Shown: positions 32,036 through 41,671, counted from the first letter of the stretch. The stretch is 64,000 nucleotides of DNA from Chlorogloeopsis fritschii (GCF_043099315.1 NZ_CP170746.1); one strand, 5' to 3'. Notes: generated from the sequence alone by a model not told the origin. A program made the numbers and translations.

Positions 32036-32350
32036 GTTTGCCCCTTGTTTGCCTAACTACAGTTTTTTTTAAGCTATGTTAATAATTTACCAAACCATAG
32101 GACAAATAGAACAGAATGTCGAGGTAGTTTGGGGTGTATGGGAAATAGGGGACAGGGGATAGGTGACAGGAAACAGGGTTGGGGGAATAGGGAATAGGAA
32201 GAAGTATTTTCAGGTGAGAAAATAGGGTTGGGGGAACAGGTGAAGAGGTATTTTCATGTATCTTGCTGAACTGCGTTCAGCAAGGGCTACTTAAGTTGTT
32301 GTGATTTTAGGATGCGATCGCACCTTGAAATCGATAACTCGGATGTATTT
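32036..32350. repeat. 315-base gap with G-rich imperfect direct repeats
   Basis: From about 32150 to 32258, words such as aggggacaggg, agggttggggga, gggaatagg and aggtattttca recur. Two copies of agggttgggggaa-x-agg ... gtattttca lie about 47 bases apart (near 32176 and 32224). No gene is seen. The sat promoter must lie at the left end of this gap. Confidence 0.55.
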
Positions 32351-33682
32351 CTAAGCTACAACTTTCTTCTTTTTCTTCTTGAACCAGAAACCGACAACAC
32401 CAGCCACTGCTGTACCTCCCAAAGTTAAAGGTTCTGGTACAGGCTCAGAAATCTTGTCTGCTCGAAAAATGGCCATTGAAGCATCGCTTAAAAACGTACC
32501 AAAAGCCAGCGATTCTCCATCAAATCCATGTCTGCTTATATCGTATATTTCAATTATTCTTTTGTCTGGAAATAATGTATCAGTACTGCTAATTACTTTA
32601 CTAAGCATACCATCTAAATAAATATACAGTCCTGATTGGTAGTAATTAGCGTCATAGAATCTACCGACAAAAGTGACAGTATTACCATGTCTTCTTACTT
32701 CAGAGAAATAATCAAAATTACCAACACCATCAGGAACAGGTGTGTTTGTATCAACAATTTTGATTAAAGCTCCATTTTCACCCAAGTTAGCATATATGCC
32801 TGTTTTGCCACTAGCATCACTACCAACAAAAGTGATATTGCTACCACCTGTACTTGGGTAATCAATGGGATGGGAGTTATCAATCCCAGTAGGCATAGGC
32901 GTGCTTATATCAACAATCTTGATCAAGGCTCCATTTTCACCTGTGTTAGCATATATGCCTCGCTTGGAAGTAGCATCATCACCCAAAAAAGTAATATTGT
33001 TACCACTTATACTTGGGTAGCCAACCCACTTAAAGTTACCAATTCCACTGGGAACAGGCGTATTTGTATCTGCAATTTTGATGAAAGCTCTGTTTTCACC
33101 TGTGTTAGCGTATATGCCTGCTTTGTGACTAGCATCACTACCAACAAAAGTAATATTGTTACCACTTATACTTGGGTAGCCAACCCACTTAAAGTTACCA
33201 GTTCCACTGGGAATAGGCGTGTTTGTATCTGCAAACTTGGTTAAAGCTCCATTTATTCCTTTAGTAATATATATGCCGCTTTGAGCATCATGACTATAAG
33301 TACCACCTGCAATGGCGATATTACTACCACTGACACTCAGTTGCCCTAAGTAGTCAAATTTACCTGTTCCACCTGGAATAGGCGTATTTTGATCTGCTAT
33401 CTTCGTTATGGCTTTATTTGTACCCGTAGTGGCATATACGCCTAGTAGATCAACATTGTGTTCAGAACCTCCTGCAAAAACGATATTATTACCATTTATA
33501 TTTGGGTTAAATAGGTAGTAAAAATTGCCAGTGCCACCGGGAATAGGTGTAGTTCCATCTACAATCTTGGTGAATTTAAAACCAGCAGCATCTGCCTTTG
33601 GTATGGACAATAAATTTAGACTCTGGCTCAACACTATCGATGCAGTAAAGAGTTTAATACATAGACTGATGTTTAGATTCAT
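32351..33682 (-). CDS. Secreted PEP-CTERM protein of seven ~53-residue repeats
   Basis: 443 residues from the ATG at 33682 (a GTG at 33691 would add three). It has a signal peptide (about 1-32, LFTASIVLSQSLNLLSI then ADAAG) and seven tandem repeats with the pattern NTPIPSGTGNF...GNNITFVGSDAS...GIYANTGENGALIKI. Seven such beta-rich units suggest a propeller. The C-terminus has PEPLTLGGTAVAGVVGFW followed by a lysine run, the PEP-CTERM sorting signal recognised by exosortase. Repeats 3 and 4 are nearly identical at DNA level (159-base spacing, for example at 33021 and 33180), showing recent duplication. It is probably a surface or sheath protein; function unknown. Confidence 0.88.
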   Translation of the reverse strand: MNLNISLCIKLFTASIVLSQSLNLLSIPKADAAGFKFTKIVDGTTPIPGGTGNFYYLFNPNINGNNIVFAGGSEHNVDLLGVYATTGTNKAITKIADQNTPIPGGTGKFDYLGQLSVSGSNIAIAGGTYSHDAQSGIYITKGINGALTKFADTNTPIPSGTGNFKWVGYPSISGNNITFVGSDASHKAGIYANTGENRAFIKIADTNTPVPSGIGNFKWVGYPSISGNNITFLGDDATSKRGIYANTGENGALIKIVDISTPMPTGIDNSHPIDYPSTGGSNITFVGSDASGKTGIYANLGENGALIKIVDTNTPVPDGVGNFDYFSEVRRHGNTVTFVGRFYDANYYQSGLYIYLDGMLSKVISSTDTLFPDKRIIEIYDISRHGFDGESLAFGTFLSDASMAIFRADKISEPVPEPLTLGGTAVAGVVGFWFKKKKKKVVA

Positions 33683-33939
33683 TGCGATCACTCAGGAATT
33701 GCTCACGGAAACTTTATTACTTTTAAAAGTAGTAAATTTAACTACTCTATATATAATTTACGTGTTTATACTACAAGTTAAAATCACAAGTCAAGATGAA
33801 TCTAATTAAGATTTCGAGCTTTTTCTAGAATGCGGGATGATGGAAGTGCGATCGCACTTACTTATGGTGGCTGTTTTTTGTGCGCTCGCGCTATTTGTTA
33901 AAATTCGCGGAATAATAGCACTCAAGAGTGTAAGGGTAA
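33683..33939. other. Non-coding, AT-rich upstream region of the PEP-CTERM gene
   Basis: Contains the promoter of the minus-strand PEP-CTERM gene. A short frame at 33837-34037 reads into the TPR relic in the wrong frame and is not supported. Confidence 0.4.
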
Positions 33940-34242
33940 GCCAACACTTTAAAAGCTATCGGCAACTTACAAGAAAACCCCCAGCAAGCACTGGCATATC
34001 TCCAGCAAGCTCAAAACCTTTACACTCAAATTGGTGATATCTACAGTCAAAGTCGCAACCTATTGTTGATTGCCCAAAAGCAATTAGAAATAGGAGAACT
34101 AGAGGCGGCAATTCATTCCTGAAATCGTGCTGCTGAACTCGCCACCGCCATTAACTTTGCACCATTGTAGGAATACGCTCAAACTCCCATCGCCGAAATT
34201 AAAAAAGAAAGCGCTCTCGTCTTTGCTAGGGAGTCAGCCGTG
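33940..34242 (+). pseudogene. Remnant of a TPR-repeat gene
   Basis: In one frame (phase of 33964) the translation reads ANTLKAIGNLQENPQQALAY, then LQQAQNLYTQIGDIYSQSRN, then LLLIAQKQLEIGELEAAIHS, stop, NRAAELATAINFAPL, stop, EYAQTPIAEIKKESALVFAR. The alternating A/L/Y/G pattern is that of tetratricopeptide repeats, as in the TPR-CHAT proteins of cyanobacteria. Two in-frame stops (at about 34121 and 34168), no start codon and no downstream domain show a decayed fragment. Confidence 0.7.
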
Positions 34243-35486
34243 AGGTTCATGCAATTTACCCGGAGAGGAGTTGGATACTTTTTACCTTATATTCTGTTAT
34301 TGGCTTAATTACTTTCTTGTTGCTGCACCGTTAACTCCAAAAATACCAACTTAATTTTGAAGAGAGGGAGTCTATCTGTGCACACCTATTCCATTATATA
34401 TATAGTACCCTGTCAACTTTCAAAAATCAAGCGTGCAGTTGGAGAAAAATTTGAATTTTAGCCTTTTGAGCTTGACGCGAAAAAAAGCGATCGCATTAAC
34501 TCCCACTATTGGACTGACATAGCTAGCAAACCGCTTGATTTCAAGTAGACAACTTGGAGTAGGGGATTTTTTCCGGAAAGCATATGTGATGTTTTGTGAA
34601 ATAACTGTATGAACCAAGCTCAAATGTCAAACTTAATTGCACACGAGTTTCACTGGATCAAGTGGGAATTCGATAGCTGAAGTAGCGCAAGTGCAAATCT
34701 ACCCACACAAGGGTGCAGATAAAGGAGTAGCATGGGTGTTTTTGCCCCGATCTAGAAACATTGAGCACAATATGTAAGTTATTTAATGTCTATAAACAAT
34801 TACTGTCAGAACTACTAGGTAAGTGTCTTAACAAAATGAACGTATGTGATTTCCTAAATTTGCTATATTTGTTCATCACTATCAAAAGTTACACTTTATT
34901 CAGATCAAATTTTTTACACTTGGCATAGTAGAAGATATTATATTTCAAGTTCAACAATTCACTTTTGTAAGTTCAGTTTTTATTTATTCTATATAGCCAA
35001 AAAGCACGATATTCGGGAATTTGCTGAATTTCTTTAATTTTTTATAAAGTTATTAAGTAAGTGGTTCTAATATTTTCTTGGGAAGATTAATCATGCTTTT
35101 CTTGATAGTTTTAGTGATAATGTTGATTGTTTAATAGTATTTAATGGATTTCATCTAAAATATTGCTATTCTACACAAAATCTTTAAAAGAGGACATCAG
35201 CAAAGGTACGCAATTATATTATCCTAGTTTAATAATGTATAAAATTTTTATCAGCACTTCTACAGATAATGCCAGCCTCTGGCAGATTCCCTTCTTAAAA
35301 CGATTAATTAAGTCTCAGGGAAGATTTTTTAGAAGTTTTGCGTATTCCGGTAGCGGCTACCTGTTTCATAAATTAGTAACCAATCTACTAAACCATGCCA
35401 TCTAGGTAGTCTTAGCAGGACTGGAAACTATATACTCTGAACAATGAGAACACAAACTTTTGGAGTGTGACATAACAAGAGAAGTT
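34243..35486. other. 1.2 kb gene-poor stretch
   Basis: AT-rich DNA with no supportable gene. A 45-codon frame near 34640-34780 (containing AEVAQVQIYPHKGADKG) has no ATG and could be another decayed fragment. Frames at 34420-34623 (minus) and 35163-35405 (plus) lack family match and ribosome sites. The vWA promoter should be at the right end. Confidence 0.5.
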
Positions 35487-36161
35487 ATGCAAGATACATT
35501 AAAACTTGATGAAGTAGTTGAATTCGCCGAGAATCCCGAACCGCGCTGTCCCTGTGTGTTGCTACTAGATACGTCCGGTTCAATGCAAGGGATGCCAATT
35601 AATGCATTGAATGAGGGGCTATTGAGTTTTAAGGATGAATTGATTAAAAACTCTTTAGCTTCCAGAAGGGTAGAAGTAGCAATAGTCACTTTTGATAGTC
35701 ATGTCAATGTCGTACAAGACTTTGTGACAGCGGATCAATTTAATCCGCCAATACTGACTGCACAAGGATTAACTAATATGGGTTCCGGAATCCATAAAGC
35801 TTTGGATATGATTCAAGAGCGCAAGGCTCAATACCGCAGTAATGGCATCGCCTATTATCGTCCTTGGGTGTTCATGATTACTGATGGAGAGCCGCAAGGC
35901 GAGTCAGATAACATCATAGACCAAGCCACGAAACGTTTGCAGGTAGATGAAGCGAATAAAAAAGTGGCTTTTTTTACAGTGGGTGTAGAAAATGCCAATA
36001 TGACACGGTTAAGTAATATTGCTGTCCGTACTCCCTTGAAGCTAAATGGATTAAATTTTGTAGAGTTGTTTGTCTGGCTGTCTGCCAGTATGTCAGCGGT
36101 TTCCCATTCCAAAGTAGACGAACAAGTGGCGCTACCTCCGATTGGTTGGGGTTCTGTTTAA
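35487..36161 (+). CDS. vWA-domain protein, TerY-like (triad member 1)
   Basis: 224 residues from the ATG at 35487, preceded by agagaag; a TTG 27 bases earlier would extend the frame. A complete vWA domain: metal-binding MIDAS DTSGSM (28-33), the Thr region GLTNMGSGIHKALD, and VFMITDGEPQGE. This resembles the TerY family, single-domain vWA proteins that bind metal ions and partner proteins in the cytoplasm. It is followed by a PP2C gene after a 50-base gap and a kinase gene, the arrangement called the TerY-P triad. No terD, terC or other tellurite genes are in the window. Confidence 0.92.
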   Translation: MQDTLKLDEVVEFAENPEPRCPCVLLLDTSGSMQGMPINALNEGLLSFKDELIKNSLASRRVEVAIVTFDSHVNVVQDFVTADQFNPPILTAQGLTNMGSGIHKALDMIQERKAQYRSNGIAYYRPWVFMITDGEPQGESDNIIDQATKRLQVDEANKKVAFFTVGVENANMTRLSNIAVRTPLKLNGLNFVELFVWLSASMSAVSHSKVDEQVALPPIGWGSV

Positions 36162-36211
36162 TTGAGATTTCCTGCTTACACTCACACAGCTAGCTGTTGG
36201 AAAATGGCTTT

Positions 36212-36991
36212 ATGAAAACTTCAATTAAAATACCTCAATGGCGGGTAGTAGCCGCATCAGTATGCGGTACAAGTCACGTAAAAAATAAGCAGCTGTGTCA
36301 GGATGCTCACCATTTTTTAATATTGCCAGACAATGTTTTGGTGGTGGCGGCAGCGGATGGTGCCGGTTCTGCCATTTTAGGTAAGGTTGGGGCGATGGTT
36401 GCAACAGAAACTGCAGTCGAAACTATATCAAAAAAAGAAATTCATCGCGCTGTGCTCGAAGATGACGCTGTTGTGCGATCGCTTTTAATGGAGTCCATAT
36501 TAACCGCCAAAACAGCCGTGGAAGCAGAAGCTGCTGCCTGCAACAAAAAACCACAGGATTTAGCAAGTACATTAATTTTTGTGGTAGCCACACCGGAACT
36601 GGTGGCAGTAGTGCAAATCGGAGATGGTGTGGCAGTAGCGAAGGATAGCATGGGCAATCTGAGCGCACTTACCACTCCTGATAACGGTGAATACATGAAC
36701 GAAACAACTTTTTTGGTTTCACCTGGCGCTGTAGAAAGAGCGCAAGTGACAATCTGGCGTCAATCCGTAGTCAATCTCAGCGTTATTACTGATGGACTTC
36801 AATGGTTAGCGATGAACATGGCTGTCAGTGCCCCTCACAAACCTTTCTTTCTTCCTTTGTTTGACTTTGTTGCCAACGCCCAAGACAAGATCGTGGCGAA
36901 AGAGCAACTGGTGAAATTTTTGCGTTCCGAGCGAATCGCACAAAGGACGGACGATGATTTGACCCTGATTGTAGCAGCGCTAACTGATTAA
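36212..36991 (+). CDS. PP2C-family protein phosphatase (triad member 2)
   Basis: 259 residues from the ATG at 36212; a TTG at 36197 would add five residues. The PP2C_2 pattern is visible: WRVVAASVCGTSHVKNKQLC near the start, VLVVAAADGAGSAILGKVGA (metal-binding Asp), ASTLIFVVATPELVAVVQIG DG region, LSVITDGLQWLA and TDDDLTLIVAAL (C-terminal metal-binding Asp). It should remove phosphate from Ser/Thr residues, in context of the kinase or its targets. The gene lies between the vWA and kinase genes, all in the same direction with gaps of 50 and 68 bases, so it is probably an operon. Confidence 0.9.
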   Translation: MKTSIKIPQWRVVAASVCGTSHVKNKQLCQDAHHFLILPDNVLVVAAADGAGSAILGKVGAMVATETAVETISKKEIHRAVLEDDAVVRSLLMESILTAKTAVEAEAAACNKKPQDLASTLIFVVATPELVAVVQIGDGVAVAKDSMGNLSALTTPDNGEYMNETTFLVSPGAVERAQVTIWRQSVVNLSVITDGLQWLAMNMAVSAPHKPFFLPLFDFVANAQDKIVAKEQLVKFLRSERIAQRTDDDLTLIVAALTD

Positions 36992-37059
36992 GCGACAACC
37001 ACAACTAAAGTTTTTGAGAGTTTCGTCAACCAACCCCAACTATCAAAATCAACATCATC

Positions 37060-39240
37060 ATGCAGGTACTACGTTGTTTTCCCAACCAAAAATTTATTCC
37101 TCTCAATCTCACTGTCAGTTTAGGACGTGGTGGTGAAGCCTGTATTTATACAGTGCCAACAGATGCCAATTTAGTGGCTAAAGTTTATCACAGCCCATCC
37201 GAGCAACAAGCTCGCAAACTAGAGGTGATGCTCTCCCATCCACCAGAAAACCCAACGGCTAGTTTAGGGCACATTTCTATTGCTTGGCCTGTAGAATTAT
37301 TGCGAGCCAAAGATAACAGCAACAGCATTATTGGTTTTTTAATGCCGCGCATTCGCGGGATGCGTCCGATTATTGACTTCTACAACCCTAGAACTCGTCG
37401 AGAGCACTGTCCTTTATTTAGCTATCAATATTTGCTCCGCACTGCTCGCAACTTAGCAGCGGCTTTTGCAGCTTTGCACGCCAGCGGATACTGTGTCGGT
37501 GATGTCAATGAGTCAAACATTCTTGTCAGCGATACAGCTTTAGTAACGGTTGTAGATACAGACTCATTCCAGGTTTACGATCCAGACAATAACTTTGTTT
37601 ACCGTTGTCCTGTTGGCAAGCCAGAGTTTACCCCTCCAGAACTACAAAATAAAACTTTTGCTCACTGCGATCGCGCTGTTCCCCATGATTTGTTTGGTTT
37701 AGCAGTGCTGATATTCCAACTGTTGATGGAAGGTACGCATCCATTTTCTGGTATCTTTACAGGTGCAGGTGAACCACCACCTTATGAAGCTCGCATAGCA
37801 AGCGGTCATTTCACTTACAGTAAAAATCATTCCGTACCCTACATTCCTACTCCAATCGCACCAGCTTGGAAAATTCTGCATCCCAGTTTGCAGGATTTGT
37901 TTGTGCGTTGTTTTGAAGAAGGACACAACAACCCCCTACTGCGTCCTAGTGCTCAAACTTGGGCATTGGCTTTGGCAGAAGCAGAAGAAGCCCTAACGAG
38001 CTGTGAACTCAACCCTCAACATCGTTACAGCAACCATTTACAATCTTGCCCTTGGTGCGAACGCACTTTAAGATTGGGTGGACGCGATCCTTTCCCCTCA
38101 CCAGCGGCGATCGCTGCCAGAGAACACCTCAAACCCCGCCCGCAATCAAGAAGGCGCTCTTCCCAACATCGACGGGCACCACAGCCAGTTATCCCATTGC
38201 AACAAATTCATCGTTACAATTCATTCGCTCATCAAAACGTTCCTTTTTATAAACCTGCTAGGAAGCCCAAATTTTATCCGATTATTCTGGGTTTGCTTGG
38301 ATTGGGTACATTAGGATATTTGGACTTGGTAGTTAAATTTACTAGTCGCCCCTATCTTACCCAAAATTCCTACTCTCAACAAACTTTGATTTCTAATACT
38401 GCCAATAATGCTAATCGTAAAAATCTGACGTTTGCAGAGTACTACAAGCAAGGACACGCCTCTTACAAAATTAAAGACTACGAGCAAGCGATCGCCAACT
38501 TTTCTCTAGCAATACAACAAGCTCCCAAATACGCTAAAGCCTACATAAATCGTGGCAATGCACACTACAATCTCAAGGATTATGAGGCTGCAATTGCAGA
38601 TTACAACCAAGCAATTCAAACTAACCCCAACGAAGTTAAAGCCTATGTTAACCGAGGAAATGCTCGCTATATGATTGCAGAATCTAGTAGCGATCCTGAG
38701 AAATATTACAAATTAGCAATTGGCGACTTTAATAGTGCTTTGCAATTTAATAACAATGAAGTTGAAGCCTATATCAGAAGGGGTATTGCCCACACTCAAA
38801 TTGCTAAATATACTGGTGACTCCCAACTAAATTATCAAAAAGCAATAGCCGATTTTAATAAAGCGATCGCGATTAATCCATCAAGAGCAGAAGCCTATTT
38901 TCAACGCGGACTTGTTCGCTATCAAACTGCTCAATATGGTAGTGACTTTGAAAAAGAATACAACCAAGCGATTGAAGACTTTGACCAAGCTTTACGTCTT
39001 AATTCACGACTAGCAAAAGTTTATCTCAAACGAGGAATGGTTCGCTATGAACTTGCTCAGTATGGAGGTAGTGAATCTAGTTTCAACAAAAATAAAGCAG
39101 TAGATGATTTGCAGACTGCTGCCAAAATTTCCCTTGAACAAGAAGACGTGGATAGCTATCAACAAGCACTCAGCAGTATTTGTGTAGTCCTCGAAAATAA
39201 GTGTGAATCAGTCTTCCAAAATACAACTTTTTTAGACTAG
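37060..39240 (+). CDS. Divergent Ser/Thr kinase with Zn-ribbon-like motif, membrane segment and TPRs (triad member 3)
   Basis: 726 residues. The N-terminal kinase-like domain (about 15-310) has glycine loop LGRGGEACIYT (21-31) and Lys41 in VAKVY. The catalytic loop is GDVNESNIL (147-155), keeping Asp and Asn but losing the HRD His-Arg, and the DFG motif is DTD (166-168). This is the kinase type of vWA-PP2C-kinase triads. A Cys/His cluster follows (C315, H321, H326, C330, C333; ending CPWC) that could bind zinc. A basic Pro-rich linker leads to a membrane segment (about 406-425) and about six TPR-like repeats (458-700) with AYINRGNAHYNLKDYEAAI-type units. The TPRs face the other side of the membrane if the kinase is cytoplasmic. 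The last gene of the presumed operon. Confidence 0.93.
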   Translation: MQVLRCFPNQKFIPLNLTVSLGRGGEACIYTVPTDANLVAKVYHSPSEQQARKLEVMLSHPPENPTASLGHISIAWPVELLRAKDNSNSIIGFLMPRIRGMRPIIDFYNPRTRREHCPLFSYQYLLRTARNLAAAFAALHASGYCVGDVNESNILVSDTALVTVVDTDSFQVYDPDNNFVYRCPVGKPEFTPPELQNKTFAHCDRAVPHDLFGLAVLIFQLLMEGTHPFSGIFTGAGEPPPYEARIASGHFTYSKNHSVPYIPTPIAPAWKILHPSLQDLFVRCFEEGHNNPLLRPSAQTWALALAEAEEALTSCELNPQHRYSNHLQSCPWCERTLRLGGRDPFPSPAAIAAREHLKPRPQSRRRSSQHRRAPQPVIPLQQIHRYNSFAHQNVPFYKPARKPKFYPIILGLLGLGTLGYLDLVVKFTSRPYLTQNSYSQQTLISNTANNANRKNLTFAEYYKQGHASYKIKDYEQAIANFSLAIQQAPKYAKAYINRGNAHYNLKDYEAAIADYNQAIQTNPNEVKAYVNRGNARYMIAESSSDPEKYYKLAIGDFNSALQFNNNEVEAYIRRGIAHTQIAKYTGDSQLNYQKAIADFNKAIAINPSRAEAYFQRGLVRYQTAQYGSDFEKEYNQAIEDFDQALRLNSRLAKVYLKRGMVRYELAQYGGSESSFNKNKAVDDLQTAAKISLEQEDVDSYQQALSSICVVLENKCESVFQNTTFLD

Positions 39241-39574
39241 AGCAAAGTAGAAACGCAAATAGCAAATTATATATTATATCTAGTAGCTAGTTGATTCTAA
39301 ATTAAGGGAGAGCGATACTACTCAACACACCTGAAATTTAAGCTAGCTACTTTGTTATATATGTATTTGCTATTGAAAATTAAAGGTCTCTTTATTTTTA
39401 AACTTTTTAATCTTTTTACAGTCCAAGAAAGTTTTTTTACTTGACCTTCATAATAATTAGCACAAATACGTTTAAATTATATACTTGAGAAATTTAGCAA
39501 TCAATATTTGCTTCATTTAAGTGTAGATGCAGTCAAACAATCATTAAATACTTATAAAAATCCGAGGCAATTGC
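39241..39574. other. 334-base gap before the polysaccharide cluster
   Basis: AT-rich, no frame, no clear terminator. This should hold the promoter of the cluster that starts with rfbF. I looked for GTA-N8-TAC (NtcA-type) and found no convincing site. Confidence 0.5.
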
Positions 39575-40348
39575 ATGAAAGCAGTGATTTTGGCTGGGGG
39601 ATTGGGGACACGACTAAGTGAGGAAACTAGTGTCAGACCAAAGCCTATGGTTGAAATTGGCGGTAAGCCAATTTTATGGCACATCATGAAGATTTATTCT
39701 GCCCACGGTATTAATGACTTCATCATTTGCTGCGGTTATAAAGGATACGTCATCAAGGAGTATTTTGCCAACTACTTCTTGCATATGTCAGATGTGACAT
39801 TCGATATGCGCTTTAACCAAATGAGCGTACATTCAGGTTATGCTGAACCCTGGCGCGTAACTTTGGTAGATACAGGTGATAACACCATGACTGGCGGAAG
39901 GTTAAAACGAGTTAAGGATCATATTGGCAACGAAACTTTCTGTTTTACCTATGGTGATGGTGTATGTAATGTCAATATCACAGAACTTATTAAATTTCAT
40001 CAAGAACAAAAGACTTTAGGAACCCTTACTGCTGTTCAACCACCAGGACGCTTTGGTGCAATTATCTTAGGACAAGAACAAACTACAATCACCAGCTTTA
40101 AGGAAAAACCAGAAGGAGATGGTGCCTGGATTAATGGTGGTTATTTTGTTTTAGAGCCTGAAGTAATTAATCTCATCCCAGATGATTCTTGTGTTTGGGA
40201 AAAAGAACCACTAGAAAAACTTGCGGAAATGCAACAGCTATCTGCCTTTAAACATAATGGTTTTTGGCAACCAATGGATACATTAAGGGATAAAAATTAT
40301 TTAGAGGAGCTATGGAAGAGTGGAACAGCTCCTTGGAAAGCATGGTAG
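39575..40348 (+). CDS. rfbF: Glucose-1-phosphate cytidylyltransferase
   Basis: 257 residues. The nucleotidyltransferase motif is GGLGTRLSEET (8-18), followed by KPMVEIGGKPILWHIM, TYGDGVCNVN (metal-binding Asp) and INGGYFVLEPE; the GWLGTRL-SEET form with SVRPKPM marks the CTP-using RfbF group rather than RmlA. It makes CDP-glucose from CTP and glucose-1-phosphate. It is the first gene of the cluster, and the next genes also appear to act on sugar nucleotides. In the Anabaena HEP island (recalled as alr2825-alr2841) the first gene is of this type. Confidence 0.95.
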   Translation: MKAVILAGGLGTRLSEETSVRPKPMVEIGGKPILWHIMKIYSAHGINDFIICCGYKGYVIKEYFANYFLHMSDVTFDMRFNQMSVHSGYAEPWRVTLVDTGDNTMTGGRLKRVKDHIGNETFCFTYGDGVCNVNITELIKFHQEQKTLGTLTAVQPPGRFGAIILGQEQTTITSFKEKPEGDGAWINGGYFVLEPEVINLIPDDSCVWEKEPLEKLAEMQQLSAFKHNGFWQPMDTLRDKNYLEELWKSGTAPWKAW

Positions 40349-40459
40349 CCTATAAATCTAGCTAGAGAGTTACTAGTTAGTGATGAGATAAATTGAACTA
40401 CTAACTCATTTTTCGTCGCTTAAATTTCCTTTATTGTTTTAACAAAGGCAATTCTACCA

Positions 40460-41671
40460 ATGTACGATTTTGCAATTATAGGTGGAGGAATTGTCGGTCT
40501 TTCCACTGGCATGGCTTTAGGTAAACGCTATCCTCATGCGCGGATTTTAGTACTAGAAAAAGAAAGTAAATGGGCATTCCACCAAACTGGCAATAATAGC
40601 GGTGTCATTCACTCTGGTATTTACTACAAGCCAGGAAGTTTTAAAGCTAAGTTTTGCCGTGACGGTTGCCGTTCAATGGTAGAATTCTGCCAAGAACATG
40701 GAATTGATTATGAAGTTTGTGGTAAGGTAATTGTTGCCACAGAAGAAGAAGAATTACCACGTTTAGAGAACCTTTATAAGCGTGGTTTAGAAAATGGTAT
40801 AGAGATTAAAAGAATCAGCCCTGAAGAAGTTAAGGAAATTGAGCCTCATGTCAGGTGTGTAGGTGGAATTTATGTACTTTCAACAGGTATTGTAAATTAT
40901 AAGCAAGTTTGCGAAAAATATGCTCAAATAATTGCACAGCAGGGAGGAGAACTGCGACTCAATACCAAAGTTGAAAAAATAGTTACTAGTAGCAATACTC
41001 AGATACTGGAAACAAATAACGGCACTTTTGAAGCTCGCTTTGTTGTCAATTGTGCTGGATTGCACAGCGATCGCGTTGCCAAATTAGGCAAAGTCGATCC
41101 ACAAGCAAAAATAGTTCCTTTTCGAGGAGAATATTACGAACTCACGCCCGAAAAGCGCTATTTAGTAAAGGGCTTGATTTACCCCGTTCCTAATCCAGAA
41201 TTTCCCTTCTTGGGCGTGCACTTTACCCGCATGATTGATGGTAGCGTTCATGCCGGGCCAAATGCTGTTCTTAGCCTCAAGCGCGAAGGATATAATAAAA
41301 CAGACTTTGACTTGCGTGATTTTGCTGAAGTTATGACTTATGCGGGGTTTTGGAAACTAGCAGCAAAACATTCCGACGAAGGAATTAAGGAAATAGTTCG
41401 TTCCTTTAGTAAAGCAGCTTTTACAAGAAGTTTACAAAAACTAATACCCGAAGTCCAAGCAGAAGATTTAGTTCCTACCCACGCTGGAGTTCGTGCCCAA
41501 GCATTGATGAATGATGGTAAGTTAGTAGACGACTTTTTGATTCTTCATGGGCAAAACTCCGTTCATGTGTGCAATGCTCCTTCTCCAGCAGCGACTTCTT
41601 CGATTGAAATCGGTAAAGCAATAGTTGCGCAAATTCCTGAGCAGCAGCATCTAGAAACTGCACTAGTTTAA
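40460..41671 (+). CDS. lhgO: LhgO-like FAD oxidoreductase (L-2-hydroxyglutarate oxidase family)
   Basis: 403 residues. FAD-binding GGGIVGLSTG (8-17), the family motif TGNNSGVIHSGIYYKPGS, INTGIVNY-like STGIVNYKQV, and a C-terminal APSPAATSSIEIG with GVRAQAL. These fit LhgO/DAO-type membrane-associated dehydrogenases that oxidise L-2-hydroxyglutarate to 2-oxoglutarate. The position, 110 bases after rfbF within a polysaccharide cluster, suggests either that it supports the cluster's sugar chemistry or that it is a passenger. Heterocysts and nitrogen regulation use 2-oxoglutarate, so a link to nitrogen status is a tempting but unproven idea. Confidence 0.88.
   Translation: MYDFAIIGGGIVGLSTGMALGKRYPHARILVLEKESKWAFHQTGNNSGVIHSGIYYKPGSFKAKFCRDGCRSMVEFCQEHGIDYEVCGKVIVATEEEELPRLENLYKRGLENGIEIKRISPEEVKEIEPHVRCVGGIYVLSTGIVNYKQVCEKYAQIIAQQGGELRLNTKVEKIVTSSNTQILETNNGTFEARFVVNCAGLHSDRVAKLGKVDPQAKIVPFRGEYYELTPEKRYLVKGLIYPVPNPEFPFLGVHFTRMIDGSVHAGPNAVLSLKREGYNKTDFDLRDFAEVMTYAGFWKLAAKHSDEGIKEIVRSFSKAAFTRSLQKLIPEVQAEDLVPTHAGVRAQALMNDGKLVDDFLILHGQNSVHVCNAPSPAATSSIEIGKAIVAQIPEQQHLETALV

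Noticed and set aside
32351..33682. Possible CRISPR or repeat array at 33000-33240
   Set aside because: The repeat period is 159 bases and it is coding sequence for a protein repeat.
34420..34623. 67-codon minus-strand frame
   Set aside because: No ribosome site, no recognisable motif, and located in decayed gene-poor DNA.
35163..35405. 80-codon plus-strand frame in the gap before the vWA gene
   Set aside because: Starts at a non-ATG codon, AT-rich composition, no motif or ribosome site.
39241..39574. NtcA binding site upstream of rfbF
   Set aside because: Looked for GTA-N8-TAC and found none convincing; I would not claim nitrogen control from sequence here.
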